The notes under the pieces were generated by a model, which saw nothing but the letters and a program-made list of their open reading frames with translations, did no database searches and had not been told where the DNA came from. Made by a program: the position numbers and the translations under genes. Positions 10,498 through 21,015 of a DNA stretch of 64,000 nt are shown here, piece by piece (within the stretch, counting starts at the first letter, position 1; each line of letters opens with the position of its first letter). The stretch is from a bacterium SCSIO 12741 (GTDB lineage: Bacteria; Bacteroidota; Bacteroidia; Flavobacteriales_G; Salibacteraceae). The stretch is taken from positions 868,001-932,000 of the forward strand of contig CP073749.1 in NCBI GenBank assembly GCA_024398055.1, read 5' to 3'.

Positions 10498-11849
10498 TAG
10501 ATTGCTGCTCCTCCGGTGCCATAAGCACCAGCCGTAGAACGACCACTAATTTTTCCAGACTTCATCAGTCCGTCATATTCACGCATCAACAGGTAGCTTT
10601 CTACTTGCTGAAGTGTGTCCAAAATTACCCCTACCATGATCAACAAACTGGTTCCACCAAAGAAGTAAGCAAACTGAGTACTTACTCCTGCGATCATAGC
10701 AAATGCAGGTAATATGGCTATCACTCCCAAGAAAATAGATCCAGGGAGAGTAATTTTTGAAAGAATGTTGTCCAAGAAATCAGCCGTAGCTTTTCCAGGA
10801 CGAATACCGGGAACAAACCCACCGTTCTTCTTCAGGTCATCTGCCATCTGATTCGGGTTAATGGTAATCGCGGTATAGAAATATGTAAATGCAATAATCA
10901 ACACAAAGAAGGTAAAGTTGTACCAGAACCCTGTGATGTCCGCAAATACGGATGCAAAACTGGTCAATGCACTGGACTCATCAGAAGAGAATCCAACCAA
11001 AGTCATTGGCAAGAACATCAAAGCCTGAGCAAAGATAATTGGCATTACACCAGAAGCATTTACTTTCAATGGAATGTAGTTACGAGCTCCACCGTACTGG
11101 CGGCTACCTACTACGTTTTTCGCAAAATTAACCGGTACCTTACGTACACCCTGTACTAACAGGATAGTAGCTACGGTAACCAAAAGAAGGAATACCATCT
11201 CAACCAGGAACAACACTGTACCACCAGCTTCAACACCCAAACGGCTCTCAAATTCAAAGATGATAGCTGTTGGGAAGTTGGCGATAATACCGATCATGAT
11301 CAACAAGGAGATACCGTTACCCAGTCCTTTGTCGGTGATTTTCTCACCCAACCACATTACGAACATGGTACCAGTAACCAAAAGAACGGTAGAAGAAATC
11401 CAGAAGAATGGTCCGCTGCTTACCATAGCTTCAGCTGGCACCTGAGTAGCGATATACCCTGGAGCCTGAGCCAAACAGATGGCGATAGTCAACAAACGAG
11501 TCCACTGTGTAATTTTCTTACGACCGCTTTCTCCTTCTTTCTGCATCTTAGCAAACTGAGGAACTGCAATTCCCAGCAGCTGCATAACAATCGATGCCGA
11601 GATATAAGGCATAATACCCAGGGCAAACACAGATGCTCGTGAAAAAGCACCTCCCGCAAACATGTTTAACAATGATGCAAGTCCTGTACCCTGGCTGGCA
11701 TATTGTTCCAACATAACCGAGTCTACACCCGGAAGAACAATAAACGAGCCCAAACGATAAATAAGCAAAAAGAACAACGTATTCAGGATTCGAATACGTA
11801 GATCTTCTATTTTATAAATGTTTACAAATGTCCTTATTAATCTCTTCAT
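10497..11849 (-). CDS. secY: Preprotein translocase subunit SecY, 450 aa
   Basis: Channel subunit of the Sec translocon in the inner membrane, which exports the signal-peptide proteins encoded elsewhere in this window. About ten transmembrane helices can be seen, starting with LFFLLIYRLGSFIVLPGV. The plug and helix 2 region (GAFSRASVFALGIMPYISASI) and the cytoplasmic loop with AKNVVGSRQYGG are conserved. It follows rplO by 13 bp and overlaps map by one base. The length is normal. Confidence 0.98.
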   Translation of the reverse strand: MKRLIRTFVNIYKIEDLRIRILNTLFFLLIYRLGSFIVLPGVDSVMLEQYASQGTGLASLLNMFAGGAFSRASVFALGIMPYISASIVMQLLGIAVPQFAKMQKEGESGRKKITQWTRLLTIAICLAQAPGYIATQVPAEAMVSSGPFFWISSTVLLVTGTMFVMWLGEKITDKGLGNGISLLIMIGIIANFPTAIIFEFESRLGVEAGGTVLFLVEMVFLLLVTVATILLVQGVRKVPVNFAKNVVGSRQYGGARNYIPLKVNASGVMPIIFAQALMFLPMTLVGFSSDESSALTSFASVFADITGFWYNFTFFVLIIAFTYFYTAITINPNQMADDLKKNGGFVPGIRPGKATADFLDNILSKITLPGSIFLGVIAILPAFAMIAGVSTQFAYFFGGTSLLIMVGVILDTLQQVESYLLMREYDGLMKSGKISGRSTAGAYGTGGAAI

Positions 11850-11862
11850 TTGGTTGTTCTGA

Positions 11863-12306
11863 TTAAGCGGTCAATGCTTCTCCGCCTTGGTCAATAATTG
11901 CGCTTTTAGCTTTTTCCGAAAAGGCGTCAGCCGTCACTTTCATTTTCGCGTTCAATTCACCGTTACCGAGAATTTTGATCAAATCATTTTTAGAAGCCAA
12001 TCCATTAGCTACCAAAATTTCTTGATTTACCTCAGTAATCTTCTTGTCAGCCAATTCCTGAAGCGTGCTCAGGTTGATAGGCTTATATTCAACGCGGTTA
12101 ATGTTCTTGAAACCGAATTTTGGAACACGACGTTGTAGGGGCATCTGACCTCCTTCGAATCCAATCTTACGAGAGTATCCTGAACGAGACTTAGCACCTT
12201 TATGTCCACGTGTGGAGGTTCCGCCTTTTCCACTTCCTTCCCCACGTCCGATGCGCTTCTTACTTTTTACCGATCCTTCTGCCGGTTTCAGATTCTCTAA
12301 TTTCAT
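11863..12306 (-). CDS. rplO: Ribosomal protein L15, 147 aa
   Basis: Late-assembling 50S protein that binds 23S rRNA domain II. The Gly/Arg/Lys-rich N-terminal arm (KKRIGRGEGSGKGGTSTRGHKG) and the GGQMPLQRRVPKFGF segment are diagnostic. Normal length. It sits between rpmD and secY, as in the spc operon of most bacteria. Confidence 0.98.
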   Translation of the reverse strand: MKLENLKPAEGSVKSKKRIGRGEGSGKGGTSTRGHKGAKSRSGYSRKIGFEGGQMPLQRRVPKFGFKNINRVEYKPINLSTLQELADKKITEVNQEILVANGLASKNDLIKILGNGELNAKMKVTADAFSEKAKSAIIDQGGEALTA

Positions 12307-12322
12307 CTTTCCTGGTTCTTAT

Positions 12323-12505
12323 CTATTTAACCTCTTCCGTTTGAACAAGGTGAGCCACCTTTTTCACCATTCCTACAACTTGAGGAGTAGCTTCATGTTC
12401 TACGGTTTGATTCATTTTTTTCAGACCTAGAGCTTCCAAAGTCTTCTTCTGTCTAGCCGGACGATTAATTCCGGAACGTACTTGAGTGATTCTAATCTTA
12501 CCCAT
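12323..12505 (-). CDS. rpmD: Ribosomal protein L30, 60 aa
   Basis: Small 50S protein. The KIRITQVRSGINRPARQKKTL opening and the ALGLKKMNQTVEHEATPQVVGMV core match the family, at its usual 60 residues. It is 10 bp after rpsE and 16 bp before rplO. Confidence 0.97.
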   Translation of the reverse strand: MGKIRITQVRSGINRPARQKKTLEALGLKKMNQTVEHEATPQVVGMVKKVAHLVQTEEVK

Positions 12506-12515
12506 GGTCTTATTC

Positions 12516-13034
12516 TTAACCGTTAAATACTTTGTTCACATTCACACCACGGTGATTTGCCACAGTGTAAGCGTCTCTCAATTCAGTCAAAGCCTTAACT
12601 GTAGCCTTAACCACGTTCTGTGGATTAGAGGAACCTTTAGACTTTGCCAATACGTCAGTTACACCAACGCTTTCCAATACTGCACGCATCGCACCACCGG
12701 CAATTACCCCGGTACCGTGTGAAGCTGGCTGCAAGTATACATCAGATCCACCATAACGTGCTCTTTGTTGGTGAGGAATAGTTCCTCTAATGATAGGAAC
12801 TTTTACCAAATTCTTCTTAGCGTCGTCAATTCCTTTGGCAATAGCAGAGGTTACTTCCTTCGCTTTACCGGTTCCAAATCCAACTACACCATTCTCATTT
12901 CCCACAACAACCAAAGCGGAGAAACTAAAAGTACGTCCACCTTTGGTTACTTTAGTCACCCGGCGGATGTTAACCAGCTTATCTTTCAATTCGATCTCGC
13001 TGGATCTTACTCGTTTAATATTTGCGTTTGCCAT
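12516..13034 (-). CDS. rpsE: Ribosomal protein S5, 172 aa
   Basis: Small-subunit protein that contributes to decoding fidelity and mRNA unwinding. The N-terminal S5 double-stranded RNA-binding domain ([29 protein letters not shown]) and C-terminal domain ([29 protein letters not shown]) are intact. The frame is open to 13079, but the ATG at 13034 (MANANIKR) is chosen because it is 7 bp after the rplR stop, whereas the longer form would overlap rplR by 38 bp. Confidence 0.97.
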   Translation of the reverse strand: MANANIKRVRSSEIELKDKLVNIRRVTKVTKGGRTFSFSALVVVGNENGVVGFGTGKAKEVTSAIAKGIDDAKKNLVKVPIIRGTIPHQQRARYGGSDVYLQPASHGTGVIAGGAMRAVLESVGVTDVLAKSKGSSNPQNVVKATVKALTELRDAYTVANHRGVNVNKVFNG

Positions 13035-13041
13035 TATCCGA

Positions 13042-13395
13042 TTAGAATTTGAGTCCGCCTTCTCTTGCCGCGTCAGCAAAAGATTTAACTCTTCCGTGAT
13101 ACAAATAACCGTTACGATCGAACTTTACGGTTTCGATCCCAGCTTCTACCGCTTTACCGGCAATTACTTTTCCTACATAAGCAGCCTGGTCGCTTTTGCT
13201 TCCTTCAGCGGCTTGTTTATCATTTAAAGAAGATGCAGATGCCAGGGTTTTTCCTGATACATCATCGATCAACTGAGCGTAAAACTCCTTGTTGCTTCTG
13301 AATACAGACAATCTTGGAGTACTTGCGTCACCGCTAACGATTTTGCGGATTCTCTTCTTAATTCTGCTACGTCTCTGTAATTTCGTTAGTGCCAT
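13042..13395 (-). CDS. rplR: Ribosomal protein L18, 117 aa
   Basis: Binds 5S rRNA and carries it into the 50S subunit with L5. The [18 protein letters not shown] and C-terminal [24 protein letters not shown] signatures are clear. Normal length, 9 bp after rplF. Confidence 0.98.
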   Translation of the reverse strand: MALTKLQRRSRIKKRIRKIVSGDASTPRLSVFRSNKEFYAQLIDDVSGKTLASASSLNDKQAAEGSKSDQAAYVGKVIAGKAVEAGIETVKFDRNGYLYHGRVKSFADAAREGGLKF

Positions 13396-13404
13396 CTCTC
13401 AAAC

Positions 13405-13956
13405 TTATTTAGCTGCTGACTTACCTGCTTTTCTACGGATGTACTCACCTACGTAACGAATACCTTTTCCTTTGTAAGGCTCAGGCTTTCTAAGGGAGCG
13501 AATTTTAGAGGCCACCATTCCAAGCAACTGCTTGTCGTGAGACTCTAACTGAATCAAAGGATTCTTACCTCTTTCAGTTTGTGCTGCTACCTTAACTTCT
13601 TCAGGCAATTGGATCAGCACGTTGTGGGAAAATCCTACAACCAGTTCCAGTTCCTGCCCCTTAGCGGTAGCACGGTAACCAACACCGATCATTTCCAATT
13701 CTTTCTTATATCCCTGTGTAACTCCAATGATCATGTTATTGATCAAAGCACGGAACAAACCGTGTCTTGCACGGGAATCTTTACTGTCATCTTTCCTTTC
13801 AAGAGTCAGAACGTTGTCTTCGATTTTCACGCTTACGTGATCCGACAACTCCTGAGACAGCTCTCCTTTAGGACCCTTAACGTTCACAACGTTACCATCA
13901 ACGGTAACGGTTGCGCTTTCAGGTATTGCTATAGGTGCTTTTCCTACTCGTGACAT
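13405..13956 (-). CDS. rplF: Ribosomal protein L6, 183 aa
   Basis: 50S protein near the factor-binding site and the sarcin-ricin loop. Two tandem L6 folds are visible, starting at SRVGKAPIAIPES and ending with the signature PEPYKGKGIRYVGEYIRRKAGK. Normal length. It is 18 bp after rpsH in the spc segment. Confidence 0.98.
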   Translation of the reverse strand: MSRVGKAPIAIPESATVTVDGNVVNVKGPKGELSQELSDHVSVKIEDNVLTLERKDDSKDSRARHGLFRALINNMIIGVTQGYKKELEMIGVGYRATAKGQELELVVGFSHNVLIQLPEEVKVAAQTERGKNPLIQLESHDKQLLGMVASKIRSLRKPEPYKGKGIRYVGEYIRRKAGKSAAK

Positions 13957-13974
13957 TTCTAATTGTCTATCTGA

Positions 13975-14373
13975 TTAATACACGTGGCAAAGAACCTCTC
14001 CGCCAACATTCAAATTTCTTGCTTCTTTATCCGTCATCACACCTTGAGATGTAGACACGATGGCCACTCCCAATCCGTTCAGTACGCGTGGCATTTCTTT
14101 AGCGCTGGTATACTGACGTAAACCTGGCTTAGAAATACGGGTAATCTTTTTGATCGCGTTGGTCTTGCCATCGGCATTGTATTTCAAAGCGACCATAATT
14201 TTACCTTGTGGTTTTTCGTCCACGAATTTGTAGTTCAGGATGTACCCTTTCTCAAAAAGGATCTTGGTCATCTGCTTCTTAAGGTTAGAAGCAGGAATCT
14301 CAACTACTTTATGTTTGGCCTGTACACCGTTTCGGATACGGGTCAAAAAATCTGCTATAGGATCTGTATACAT
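13975..14373 (-). CDS. rpsH: Ribosomal protein S8, 132 aa
   Basis: Central-domain 16S rRNA binder; in E. coli it is the translational repressor of the spc operon. The TDPIADFLTRIRNG start and the GLGVAIVSTSQGVMTDKEAR signature near the C terminus are present. Normal length, 20 bp after rpsN. Confidence 0.98.
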   Translation of the reverse strand: MYTDPIADFLTRIRNGVQAKHKVVEIPASNLKKQMTKILFEKGYILNYKFVDEKPQGKIMVALKYNADGKTNAIKKITRISKPGLRQYTSAKEMPRVLNGLGVAIVSTSQGVMTDKEARNLNVGGEVLCHVY

Positions 14374-14393
14374 AATTCCTTCTTGTCTCTATT

Positions 14394-14663
14394 CTACCAA
14401 CTCGCTTTCTTCACTCCGGGAATCAAGCCTTGTACAGCCATTTCACGGAAGGTCACCCTGGAAATACCGAAGTGACGCATGTATCCTCTTGGTCTTCCGG
14501 TTAGTTTACAACGGTTGTGCAAACGAACGGAAGAAGAGTTCTTAGGAAGTTTCTGAAGAGCTTCCCAATTTCCTTCAGCTTTAAGAGCAGCACGCTTTTC
14601 GGCAAATTTCGCAACCATTCTTTCGCGTTTGCGCTCTCTTGCTTTCATTGATTCTTTAGCCAT
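14394..14663 (-). CDS. rpsN: Ribosomal protein S14, zinc-free type, 89 aa
   Basis: Head protein of the 30S subunit. At 89 residues with only one Cys (in [15 protein letters not shown]) it belongs to the longer zinc-independent S14 type, not the 61-residue type with two CxxC pairs. The C-terminal [25 protein letters not shown] pattern is standard. It is 9 bp after rplE. Confidence 0.97.
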   Translation of the reverse strand: MAKESMKARERKRERMVAKFAEKRAALKAEGNWEALQKLPKNSSSVRLHNRCKLTGRPRGYMRHFGISRVTFREMAVQGLIPGVKKASW

Positions 14664-14672
14664 CCTTCTGTC

Positions 14673-15218
14673 TTATTTTTTAAAGGGTAATCCAAATTCG
14701 TCTAACAATGCACGAGCTTCCTCGTTGGTATCGGCTGAAGTCACAAAAGTGATATCCATACCATTGATCGATTTGATCTTATCGATATCGATTTCCGGAA
14801 AGATGATTTGCTCTTTGATACCCAATGTGTAGTTTCCACGTCCGTCAAACCCTTTAGGGCTAATTCCGCGGAAGTCACGAGTACGTGGAAGAGCCAAGGC
14901 AACCAGGCGATCCAGGAATTCGTACATATTATCGTTTCTAAGAGTCACTTTGGTACCAATTGGCATCCCTTTTCTGATCTTAAAGTTAGACACGTCTTTC
15001 TTGGCTTTACAAGAAACAGCGCGCTGACCTGCGATCATAGATAACTCTTCAACAGCTACTTCCAAAATCTTTTTGTCAGTAGTTGCTTTACCCATACCCT
15101 GGCTGATAACAATCTTCTCCAGTTTAGGCACTTGCATGGAAGACTTGTATTGGAACTTATCCATCAAGTTGGATACGATAGTCTCCCGGTACGTTTTTTT
15201 CAATCTGGGCTGATACAT
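14673..15218 (-). CDS. rplE: Ribosomal protein L5, 181 aa
   Basis: Binds 5S rRNA and contacts P-site tRNA and S13. The [32 protein letters not shown] and [18 protein letters not shown] segments are diagnostic. Normal length. Only 2 bp separate it from rplX. Confidence 0.98.
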   Translation of the reverse strand: MYQPRLKKTYRETIVSNLMDKFQYKSSMQVPKLEKIVISQGMGKATTDKKILEVAVEELSMIAGQRAVSCKAKKDVSNFKIRKGMPIGTKVTLRNDNMYEFLDRLVALALPRTRDFRGISPKGFDGRGNYTLGIKEQIIFPEIDIDKIKSINGMDITFVTSADTNEEARALLDEFGLPFKK

Positions 15219-15220
15219 AA

Positions 15221-15541
15221 TTAAATCTCCTCCCGTTTATCTTTAGACTTCTTGGAATAGCGTACAGTTTTTCCTTCAGCATTCTTCATGCGGCCAACAC
15301 GGGTTACGTCCCCGTTCTTGTCAACGAGCATCAAGTTGGAAATGTGTACGGTACCTTCCTTCTCAACAATTCCACCGTCAGGGTTAGTGGCGCTTGGCTT
15401 GGCGTGAACTTTAATCACGTTAACACCTTCCACAACCGCTCTGTATTTTTCACGATCTACGGACATAACCCTTCCGGTTTTGCCTTTGTAGGATCCGGCA
15501 ATCACTTTTACCGTATCGTCTTTTTTAATGTGGATTTTCAT
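15221..15541 (-). CDS. rplX: Ribosomal protein L24, 106 aa
   Basis: Assembly initiator of the 50S subunit. The KOW motif ([18 protein letters not shown]) occupies the N terminus, followed by [14 protein letters not shown] and the HISNLMLVD segment. Normal length, 18 bp after rplN. Confidence 0.98.
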   Translation of the reverse strand: MKIHIKKDDTVKVIAGSYKGKTGRVMSVDREKYRAVVEGVNVIKVHAKPSATNPDGGIVEKEGTVHISNLMLVDKNGDVTRVGRMKNAEGKTVRYSKKSKDKREEI

Positions 15542-15559
15542 CTTTCCTTTTCTTATCCG

Positions 15560-15928
15560 TTAAAGTACTTCAGGTGCAAGAGAAACAATCTTCATGAATT
15601 GCTTTTCACGCAGCTCACGAGCTACCGGACCAAAAATCCGAGTTCCTCTCATTTCTCCTGCAGCATTCAATAGCACACAGGCGTTATTATCGAAACGGAT
15701 GTAAGATCCGTCTGCTCTTCTCACCTCTTTCTTGGTTCTCACAATCACCGCGCGGCTCACTGCACCCTTTTTCACGTTGCCTGAGGGCATGGCATCTTTC
15801 ACAGTAACTACAATCTTGTCACCAACTGAAGCGTATCTTCTTCCGGTACCACCCAGAACGCGGATACACAATACTTCTTTGGCGCCGCTATTGTCTGCTA
15901 CATGTAACCTGCTTTCTTGCTGAATCAT
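15560..15928 (-). CDS. rplN: Ribosomal protein L14, 122 aa
   Basis: 50S protein at the subunit interface. The start [17 protein letters not shown], the [10 protein letters not shown] loop, [10 protein letters not shown] and the C-terminal [20 protein letters not shown] are all typical. Normal length of 122. Confidence 0.98.
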   Translation of the reverse strand: MIQQESRLHVADNSGAKEVLCIRVLGGTGRRYASVGDKIVVTVKDAMPSGNVKKGAVSRAVIVRTKKEVRRADGSYIRFDNNACVLLNAAGEMRGTRIFGPVARELREKQFMKIVSLAPEVL

Positions 15929-15953
15929 TGTTATTCCTTTAGCCTGTTAAACC

Positions 15954-16205
15954 TTACTTGGCTTTCTCAATAATTTCGGTCAACCTCCAACGCTTGTTTT
16001 TAGACATTGGACGCATCTCCATGATCTTTACGGTATCGCCTATTCCGCACTCGTCTTTTTCGTCGTGTGCCATAAACTTCGTCGTTTTCTTAACGAACTT
16101 ACCGTACTTCGGGTGCTTAATTTTACGCTCCACAGCTACAACGATGGACTTGTCCATAGCTGCACTGGTTACCACACCGATTCTTTCTTTTCTAAGATTT
16201 CGCAT
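15954..16205 (-). CDS. rpsQ: Ribosomal protein S17, 83 aa
   Basis: OB-fold 16S rRNA binder of the 30S body. The [22 protein letters not shown] strand, [19 protein letters not shown] and [20 protein letters not shown] are conserved. Normal length. It is 5 bp after rpmC and 25 bp before rplN. Confidence 0.98.
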   Translation of the reverse strand: MRNLRKERIGVVTSAAMDKSIVVAVERKIKHPKYGKFVKKTTKFMAHDEKDECGIGDTVKIMEMRPMSKNKRWRLTEIIEKAK

Positions 16206-16210
16206 TGCTC

Positions 16211-16411
16211 TTATTTAGATTGCTCCAACTCTCGTTTGGTGATTTCGGTTTTCAACCGGGCAATAGTTCTTCTTTTCTCACGGATTACCATCGGGTTTTC
16301 CAGCTGAGATACCGTGTGATTCATTTCAAGTTTGCCCAATGATTCAGTCTCATCGCCCAAACGCTCAAACAACTCCTCGGTAGTCAATTCTTTAATTACA
16401 GATTGCTTCAT
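16211..16411 (-). CDS. rpmC: Ribosomal protein L29, 66 aa
   Basis: Two-helix protein at the exit tunnel that helps dock the signal recognition particle and trigger factor. The [19 protein letters not shown] helix and the C-terminal [18 protein letters not shown] helix match L29. Normal length, between rplP and rpsQ. Confidence 0.97.
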   Translation of the reverse strand: MKQSVIKELTTEELFERLGDETESLGKLEMNHTVSQLENPMVIREKRRTIARLKTEITKRELEQSK

Positions 16412-16422
16412 CGCTTCTCTTG

Positions 16423-16845
16423 TTATTCTCCGTCGTAATCTCTTCTAACAACTAACTTACAGGTAACTGGTAGTTTTTGAGCAGCCAGTCTCAGGGCTTC
16501 CTGAGCGATGGTGGAGTTCACTCCTTCGATCTCAAACAACATTCTACCAGGCTTCACTTTCGCCACCCAGTGGTCCAAGTTACCCTTACCTTTACCCATC
16601 CGTACTTCGGCTGGCTTAGAGGTGATCGGAGTATCTGGGAAAATACGAATCCAAACTTGTCCTTCCCTTTTCATGTAACGGGTTACTGCGATACGAGCAG
16701 CCTCAATCTGACGGCTTGTAATGCGACCCATTTCCAGGGTTTTGATCCCGAAAGATCCGTAGGCAAGCTGGGCGCCACGTTGGGCGTTTCCTTTAATTCT
16801 TCCCTTCTGTACTTTTCTATGCTTTGTTTTCCTGGGCTGTAACAT
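16423..16845 (-). CDS. rplP: Ribosomal protein L16, 140 aa
   Basis: 50S protein close to the A-site tRNA elbow. [18 protein letters not shown], the Arg-rich loop [15 protein letters not shown] and the [19 protein letters not shown] signature are present. Normal length, 26 bp after rpsC. Confidence 0.98.
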   Translation of the reverse strand: MLQPRKTKHRKVQKGRIKGNAQRGAQLAYGSFGIKTLEMGRITSRQIEAARIAVTRYMKREGQVWIRIFPDTPITSKPAEVRMGKGKGNLDHWVAKVKPGRMLFEIEGVNSTIAQEALRLAAQKLPVTCKLVVRRDYDGE

Positions 16846-16871
16846 CTTTCCCTAAATTAAATCTCCGACGA

Positions 16872-17576
16872 TTAATTTCTTTTCTTTCTGTTAAAACGCT
16901 GCTTTTGTGGCCCTTTCTTCTGTTTCTCAACAACAGGGGACAAATCGCGTTTTCCAAGTACTTCACCATTACAGATCCATACTTTAATTCCAATACGACC
17001 ATAAGTGGTGTGAGCCTCACTCAAAGCGTAGTCGATATCAGCACGGAATGTGTGCAATGGAATACGACCATCTTTGTAGTGCTCGGTACGTGCCATCTCA
17101 GCGCCATTCAAACGACCAGAGATAGTTACTTTAATACCTTCAGAACCCATTCTCATGGCGGAGGCTACAGCCATTTTAGCCGCTCTACGGAAGGAAATAC
17201 GTCCTTCGATTTGACGAGCAATGCTATCAGCCACCAGGCTTGCATCCAATTCAGGACGCTTTATCTCAAAGATGTTGATTTGAACATCCTTACGGGTGAT
17301 CTTTTTCAACTCTTCTTTCAGCTTATCAACCTCAGATCCACCTTTACCGATAATGATACCTGGACGTGCAGTCTTAACAGTAACAGTGATCAGCTTAAGT
17401 GTTCTTTCAATCACAATTTTAGAAACACTCGCCTTTCTCAAACGAGCATTCAGGTAACGACGAATCTTATGGTCTTCAACCAATTTGTCTTCGTAACGTC
17501 TTCCACCGTACCAGTTGGAATCCCAACCGCGGATAAAACCTAATCTGTTAGCAATCGGATTTGTCTTCTGTCCCAT
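16872..17576 (-). CDS. rpsC: Ribosomal protein S3, 234 aa
   Basis: 30S head protein at the mRNA entry, with helicase activity on mRNA. The N-terminal KH domain ([21 protein letters not shown]) and the C-terminal S3 domain ([30 protein letters not shown]) are intact. Length is normal with a short basic tail. It is 4 bp after rplV. Confidence 0.98.
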   Translation of the reverse strand: MGQKTNPIANRLGFIRGWDSNWYGGRRYEDKLVEDHKIRRYLNARLRKASVSKIVIERTLKLITVTVKTARPGIIIGKGGSEVDKLKEELKKITRKDVQINIFEIKRPELDASLVADSIARQIEGRISFRRAAKMAVASAMRMGSEGIKVTISGRLNGAEMARTEHYKDGRIPLHTFRADIDYALSEAHTTYGRIGIKVWICNGEVLGKRDLSPVVEKQKKGPQKQRFNRKKRN

Positions 17577-17580
17577 CTTA

Positions 17581-17988
17581 TTAGTTTTCTACCTCCTGGT
17601 TTTGTGTTCCCAGTACTAGTGTTACGTGATTTGATCTCTTTCTGATGCGGTAAGCGCGACCCTGAGCCCGTGGGCTAATTCTCTTAAGGGTGCGAGCACC
17701 GTCAACTTTCACTTCTTTAACGAAAAGGCCTGCAGTTTCCCAGCTATCACCACTCTTCTCTTCGAAGTTGGCTACAGCCGACCACAGGAGCTTGGCCATA
17801 AGACCAGCAGCTTCCTTCTTGTGAAACTGAAGAACATTTGAGGCCTTAGCCACTTCCTCACCACGGATTAGATCTGCGACTAATCTCATTTTGCGGGGAG
17901 AGCTTGGACAGTTATTCAGCTTAGCCGAATAAACGGTTTTGTTCGCCTCTTTTCTCTCTTGTGCTTTATTGTGTTTTCTGGCTCCCAT
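17581..17988 (-). CDS. rplV: Ribosomal protein L22, 135 aa
   Basis: 50S protein whose beta hairpin lines the exit tunnel near the macrolide-binding site. [17 protein letters not shown], the hairpin region with [20 protein letters not shown] and the final strand are conserved. A roughly 20-residue N-terminal extension rich in Lys and Glu precedes the core. 16 bp after rpsS. Confidence 0.97.
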   Translation of the reverse strand: MGARKHNKAQERKEANKTVYSAKLNNCPSSPRKMRLVADLIRGEEVAKASNVLQFHKKEAAGLMAKLLWSAVANFEEKSGDSWETAGLFVKEVKVDGARTLKRISPRAQGRAYRIRKRSNHVTLVLGTQNQEVEN

Positions 17989-18004
17989 ATTAAACCTCAG
18001 TTAT

Positions 18005-18280
18005 CTATCGTTTCTTATCTTTTTTACCGGCGTGACCTCTCCAGGTACGGGTTGGAGAAAATTCTCCCAATTTGTGCCCTACCATGTTTTCAGTTACGTA
18101 TACCGGAATAAACTGTCTTCCGTTATGCACCCCAATAGTCAACCCAACGAAGTCAGGTGTAATCATGGATGCTCTGGACCAGGTTTTGATCACCGACTTT
18201 TTGCCGGAAGCCTGCATGTCCAGTACTCGTTTCTCTAGTTTGTAATGTACAAACGGCGGTTTCTTCAATGAACGACTCAT
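18005..18280 (-). CDS. rpsS: Ribosomal protein S19, 91 aa
   Basis: 30S head protein partnered with S13. [10 protein letters not shown], the [22 protein letters not shown] core and the C-terminal [20 protein letters not shown] signature are present. Normal length, 14 bp after rplB. Confidence 0.98.
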   Translation of the reverse strand: MSRSLKKPPFVHYKLEKRVLDMQASGKKSVIKTWSRASMITPDFVGLTIGVHNGRQFIPVYVTENMVGHKLGEFSPTRTWRGHAGKKDKKR

Positions 18281-18294
18281 AATCTACTCCCTAA

Positions 18295-19116
<822 letters not shown>

Positions 19117-19132
19117 CGTTTTCTGTTATTTC

Positions 19133-19423
19133 TTAAATACCACTATAAAAATCAATCATATCACCGTCAACCAAAGTAACTACAGCTTTCTTGTAAGAAC
19201 CCGTAGAACCTTGCTGAACCCCTCTCTTGGTATAGCGAGTCTTGCTCTTGCCGGCAACGATCATGGTGTTAACTGACTTTACGGTTACCCCATAAGCCTC
19301 TTCCACTGCATTTTTAACTTGCAGCTTGTTCACGTCTTTAGGAACCACAAACCCATAACGATTGAAATCTTCACCGTCTTGGGTCATCTTTTCAGTGATC
19401 ACTGGTTTGAGTAAAATTTTCAT
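19133..19423 (-). CDS. rplW: Ribosomal protein L23, 96 aa
   Basis: Exit-tunnel protein and docking point for trigger factor and SRP. LLKPVITEKMT opening, VVPKDVNKLQVKNAVEEAYGV helix and the VKSVNTMIVAGKSK loop fit the family. Length is normal. It is 7 bp after rplD. Confidence 0.97.
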   Translation of the reverse strand: MKILLKPVITEKMTQDGEDFNRYGFVVPKDVNKLQVKNAVEEAYGVTVKSVNTMIVAGKSKTRYTKRGVQQGSTGSYKKAVVTLVDGDMIDFYSGI

Positions 19424-19430
19424 CGTTATC

Positions 19431-20057
19431 TTAACTTAAAATCGTTTCAATTTTGCCAATCGCACCTTCACACAAAACCAATTTCCCAGAGTTAACAATA
19501 CTGTAAGTATTTAATTCTGAGGCAGTTATATATGAAAGCCCCTCTAAATTTCGGGAGGACAAATATACATTTTTATTCTGCTCAGGCAACACCAGCGTGG
19601 TTTTTTTGTCTGTTAACTTCAGGTTATTCAGAACTTTAACCATCTCTGCAGTTTTAGGAGCATCGAACGAAAAGTCTTCTACGACCATGATTTCATCAGC
19701 TTTTGCCTTAGCAGCCAAAGCAGATTTACGGGCCAATTTTTTAACTTTTTTGTTCAATTTGAAACCGTAGTAACGAGGTTCTGGACCGAATACACGACCA
19801 CCACCACGGAACAATGGATTCTTGATGCTACCCGCACGAGCAGTACCGGTACCTTTTTGCTTCTTGATCTTACGAGTACTACCCGTAATCTCTCCGCGTT
19901 GCTTTGCTTTATGAGTTCCTTGCCTTTGGTTTGCCAGGTACTGCTTTACGTCGAGGTAAACAGCGTGCTCATTTGGTTCGATTCCGAAAACGGCATCATT
20001 CAGGTCTACCTTTTTGGAAGCCTTAGAACCATCAATTTTATACAGATCTACCTTCAT
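19431..20057 (-). CDS. rplD: Ribosomal protein L4, 208 aa
   Basis: 50S protein with a loop reaching into the exit tunnel; in E. coli it represses the S10 operon and binds RNase E. The tunnel loop ([30 protein letters not shown]) is clear. The frame is open four codons further upstream, but the ATG at 20057 ([10 protein letters not shown]) starts just after the rplC stop, which fits the family start. A trimmed start was therefore used. Confidence 0.97.
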   Translation of the reverse strand: MKVDLYKIDGSKASKKVDLNDAVFGIEPNEHAVYLDVKQYLANQRQGTHKAKQRGEITGSTRKIKKQKGTGTARAGSIKNPLFRGGGRVFGPEPRYYGFKLNKKVKKLARKSALAAKAKADEIMVVEDFSFDAPKTAEMVKVLNNLKLTDKKTTLVLPEQNKNVYLSSRNLEGLSYITASELNTYSIVNSGKLVLCEGAIGKIETILS

Positions 20058-20058
20058 C

Positions 20059-20676
20059 TTACTTCTCAATTGTAACTACTGAACCTTTAGGACCAGGAAC
20101 AGCACCTTTAACGACCAACAAGTTTTTATCTCCAATAACTTTCAAAACACGAAGGTTTTGAACTTTAACCGTATCGCCGCCAGTACGACCTGCCATTCTC
20201 ATTCCCTTAAATACACGAGAAGGAGTAGAGGCCATCCCGATAGAACCGGGAGCGCGACCTACGTCTTTGGTTCCGTGTGTAGCATCACCTACACCATGGA
20301 AACCGTGTCTTTTCATTACACCCTGGAAGCCTTTACCTTTAGAAGTTCCGGTAACGTCAACAAATTCTCCTTCTTCGAAAATGCTCACATCGATTACATC
20401 GCCAGGCTTAACATCCTGATCGTAGCCATCAAATTCTTGAACATGTTTCTTCGGAGTAGTTCCGGATTTCTTAAAGTGACCTTTCAGGGCAGCGGAAGTG
20501 TGTTTTTCGGATTTCTCTTCGTACCCAATCTGAACAGCGGTATAGCCATCTGTTTCTTCGTTCCTTACCTGTGTCACCACACAAGGACCGGCAGCGATGA
20601 CGGTACAAGGAAGGTTTTTACCCTCTTCATTGTACACGCTGGTCATTCCTATTTTTCTACCAATTATTCCAGGCAT
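20059..20676 (-). CDS. rplC: Ribosomal protein L3, 205 aa
   Basis: 50S assembly initiator that reaches the peptidyl-transferase centre. [17 protein letters not shown] start, the [15 protein letters not shown] loop (including the Gln that is methylated in some bacteria) and [21 protein letters not shown] are diagnostic. Normal length, one base before rplD. Confidence 0.98.
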   Translation of the reverse strand: MPGIIGRKIGMTSVYNEEGKNLPCTVIAAGPCVVTQVRNEETDGYTAVQIGYEEKSEKHTSAALKGHFKKSGTTPKKHVQEFDGYDQDVKPGDVIDVSIFEEGEFVDVTGTSKGKGFQGVMKRHGFHGVGDATHGTKDVGRAPGSIGMASTPSRVFKGMRMAGRTGGDTVKVQNLRVLKVIGDKNLLVVKGAVPGPKGSVVTIEK

Positions 20677-20699
20677 CTTTATTCTGTATTAATGCTTTC

Positions 20700-21005
20700 T
20701 TAAACCTTAATTTCTACATCTACACCACTGGGCAGTTCCAGCTTCATCAACGCGTCCACAGTTTTTGAAGACGAAGAGTAGATATCCAACAAACGCTTGA
20801 ATGAGTTCAATTGGAATTGCTCTCTCGACTTCTTGTTTACGTGTGGAGAACGCAATACGGTGAAGATCTTTTTGTCAGTGGGCAATGGAATTGGCCCGCT
20901 CACAACTGCTCCGGTAGACTTTACCGTTTTTACGATCTTCTCAGCAGACTTGTCTACCAAATTGTGATCGTAAGACTTCAACTTAATTCTAATTTTCTGA
21001 GCCAT
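20700..21005 (-). CDS. rpsJ: Ribosomal protein S10, 101 aa
   Basis: 30S head protein that also acts as NusE in antitermination complexes with Nus[23 protein letters not shown] and the [15 protein letters not shown] signature are conserved. Normal length. It directly follows fusA (10 bp): the tuf gene found at this point in many proteobacteria is absent, joining the str and S10 gene sets into one block. Confidence 0.98.
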   Translation of the reverse strand: MAQKIRIKLKSYDHNLVDKSAEKIVKTVKSTGAVVSGPIPLPTDKKIFTVLRSPHVNKKSREQFQLNSFKRLLDIYSSSSKTVDALMKLELPSGVDVEIKV

Positions 21006-21015
21006 GTCTTCTTAC

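Noticed and set aside
16824-17543. Long plus-strand open frame opposite rpsC
   Set aside because: Antisense to a certain ribosomal gene; Ser/Thr/Phe-rich composition arises from codon bias on the other strand.
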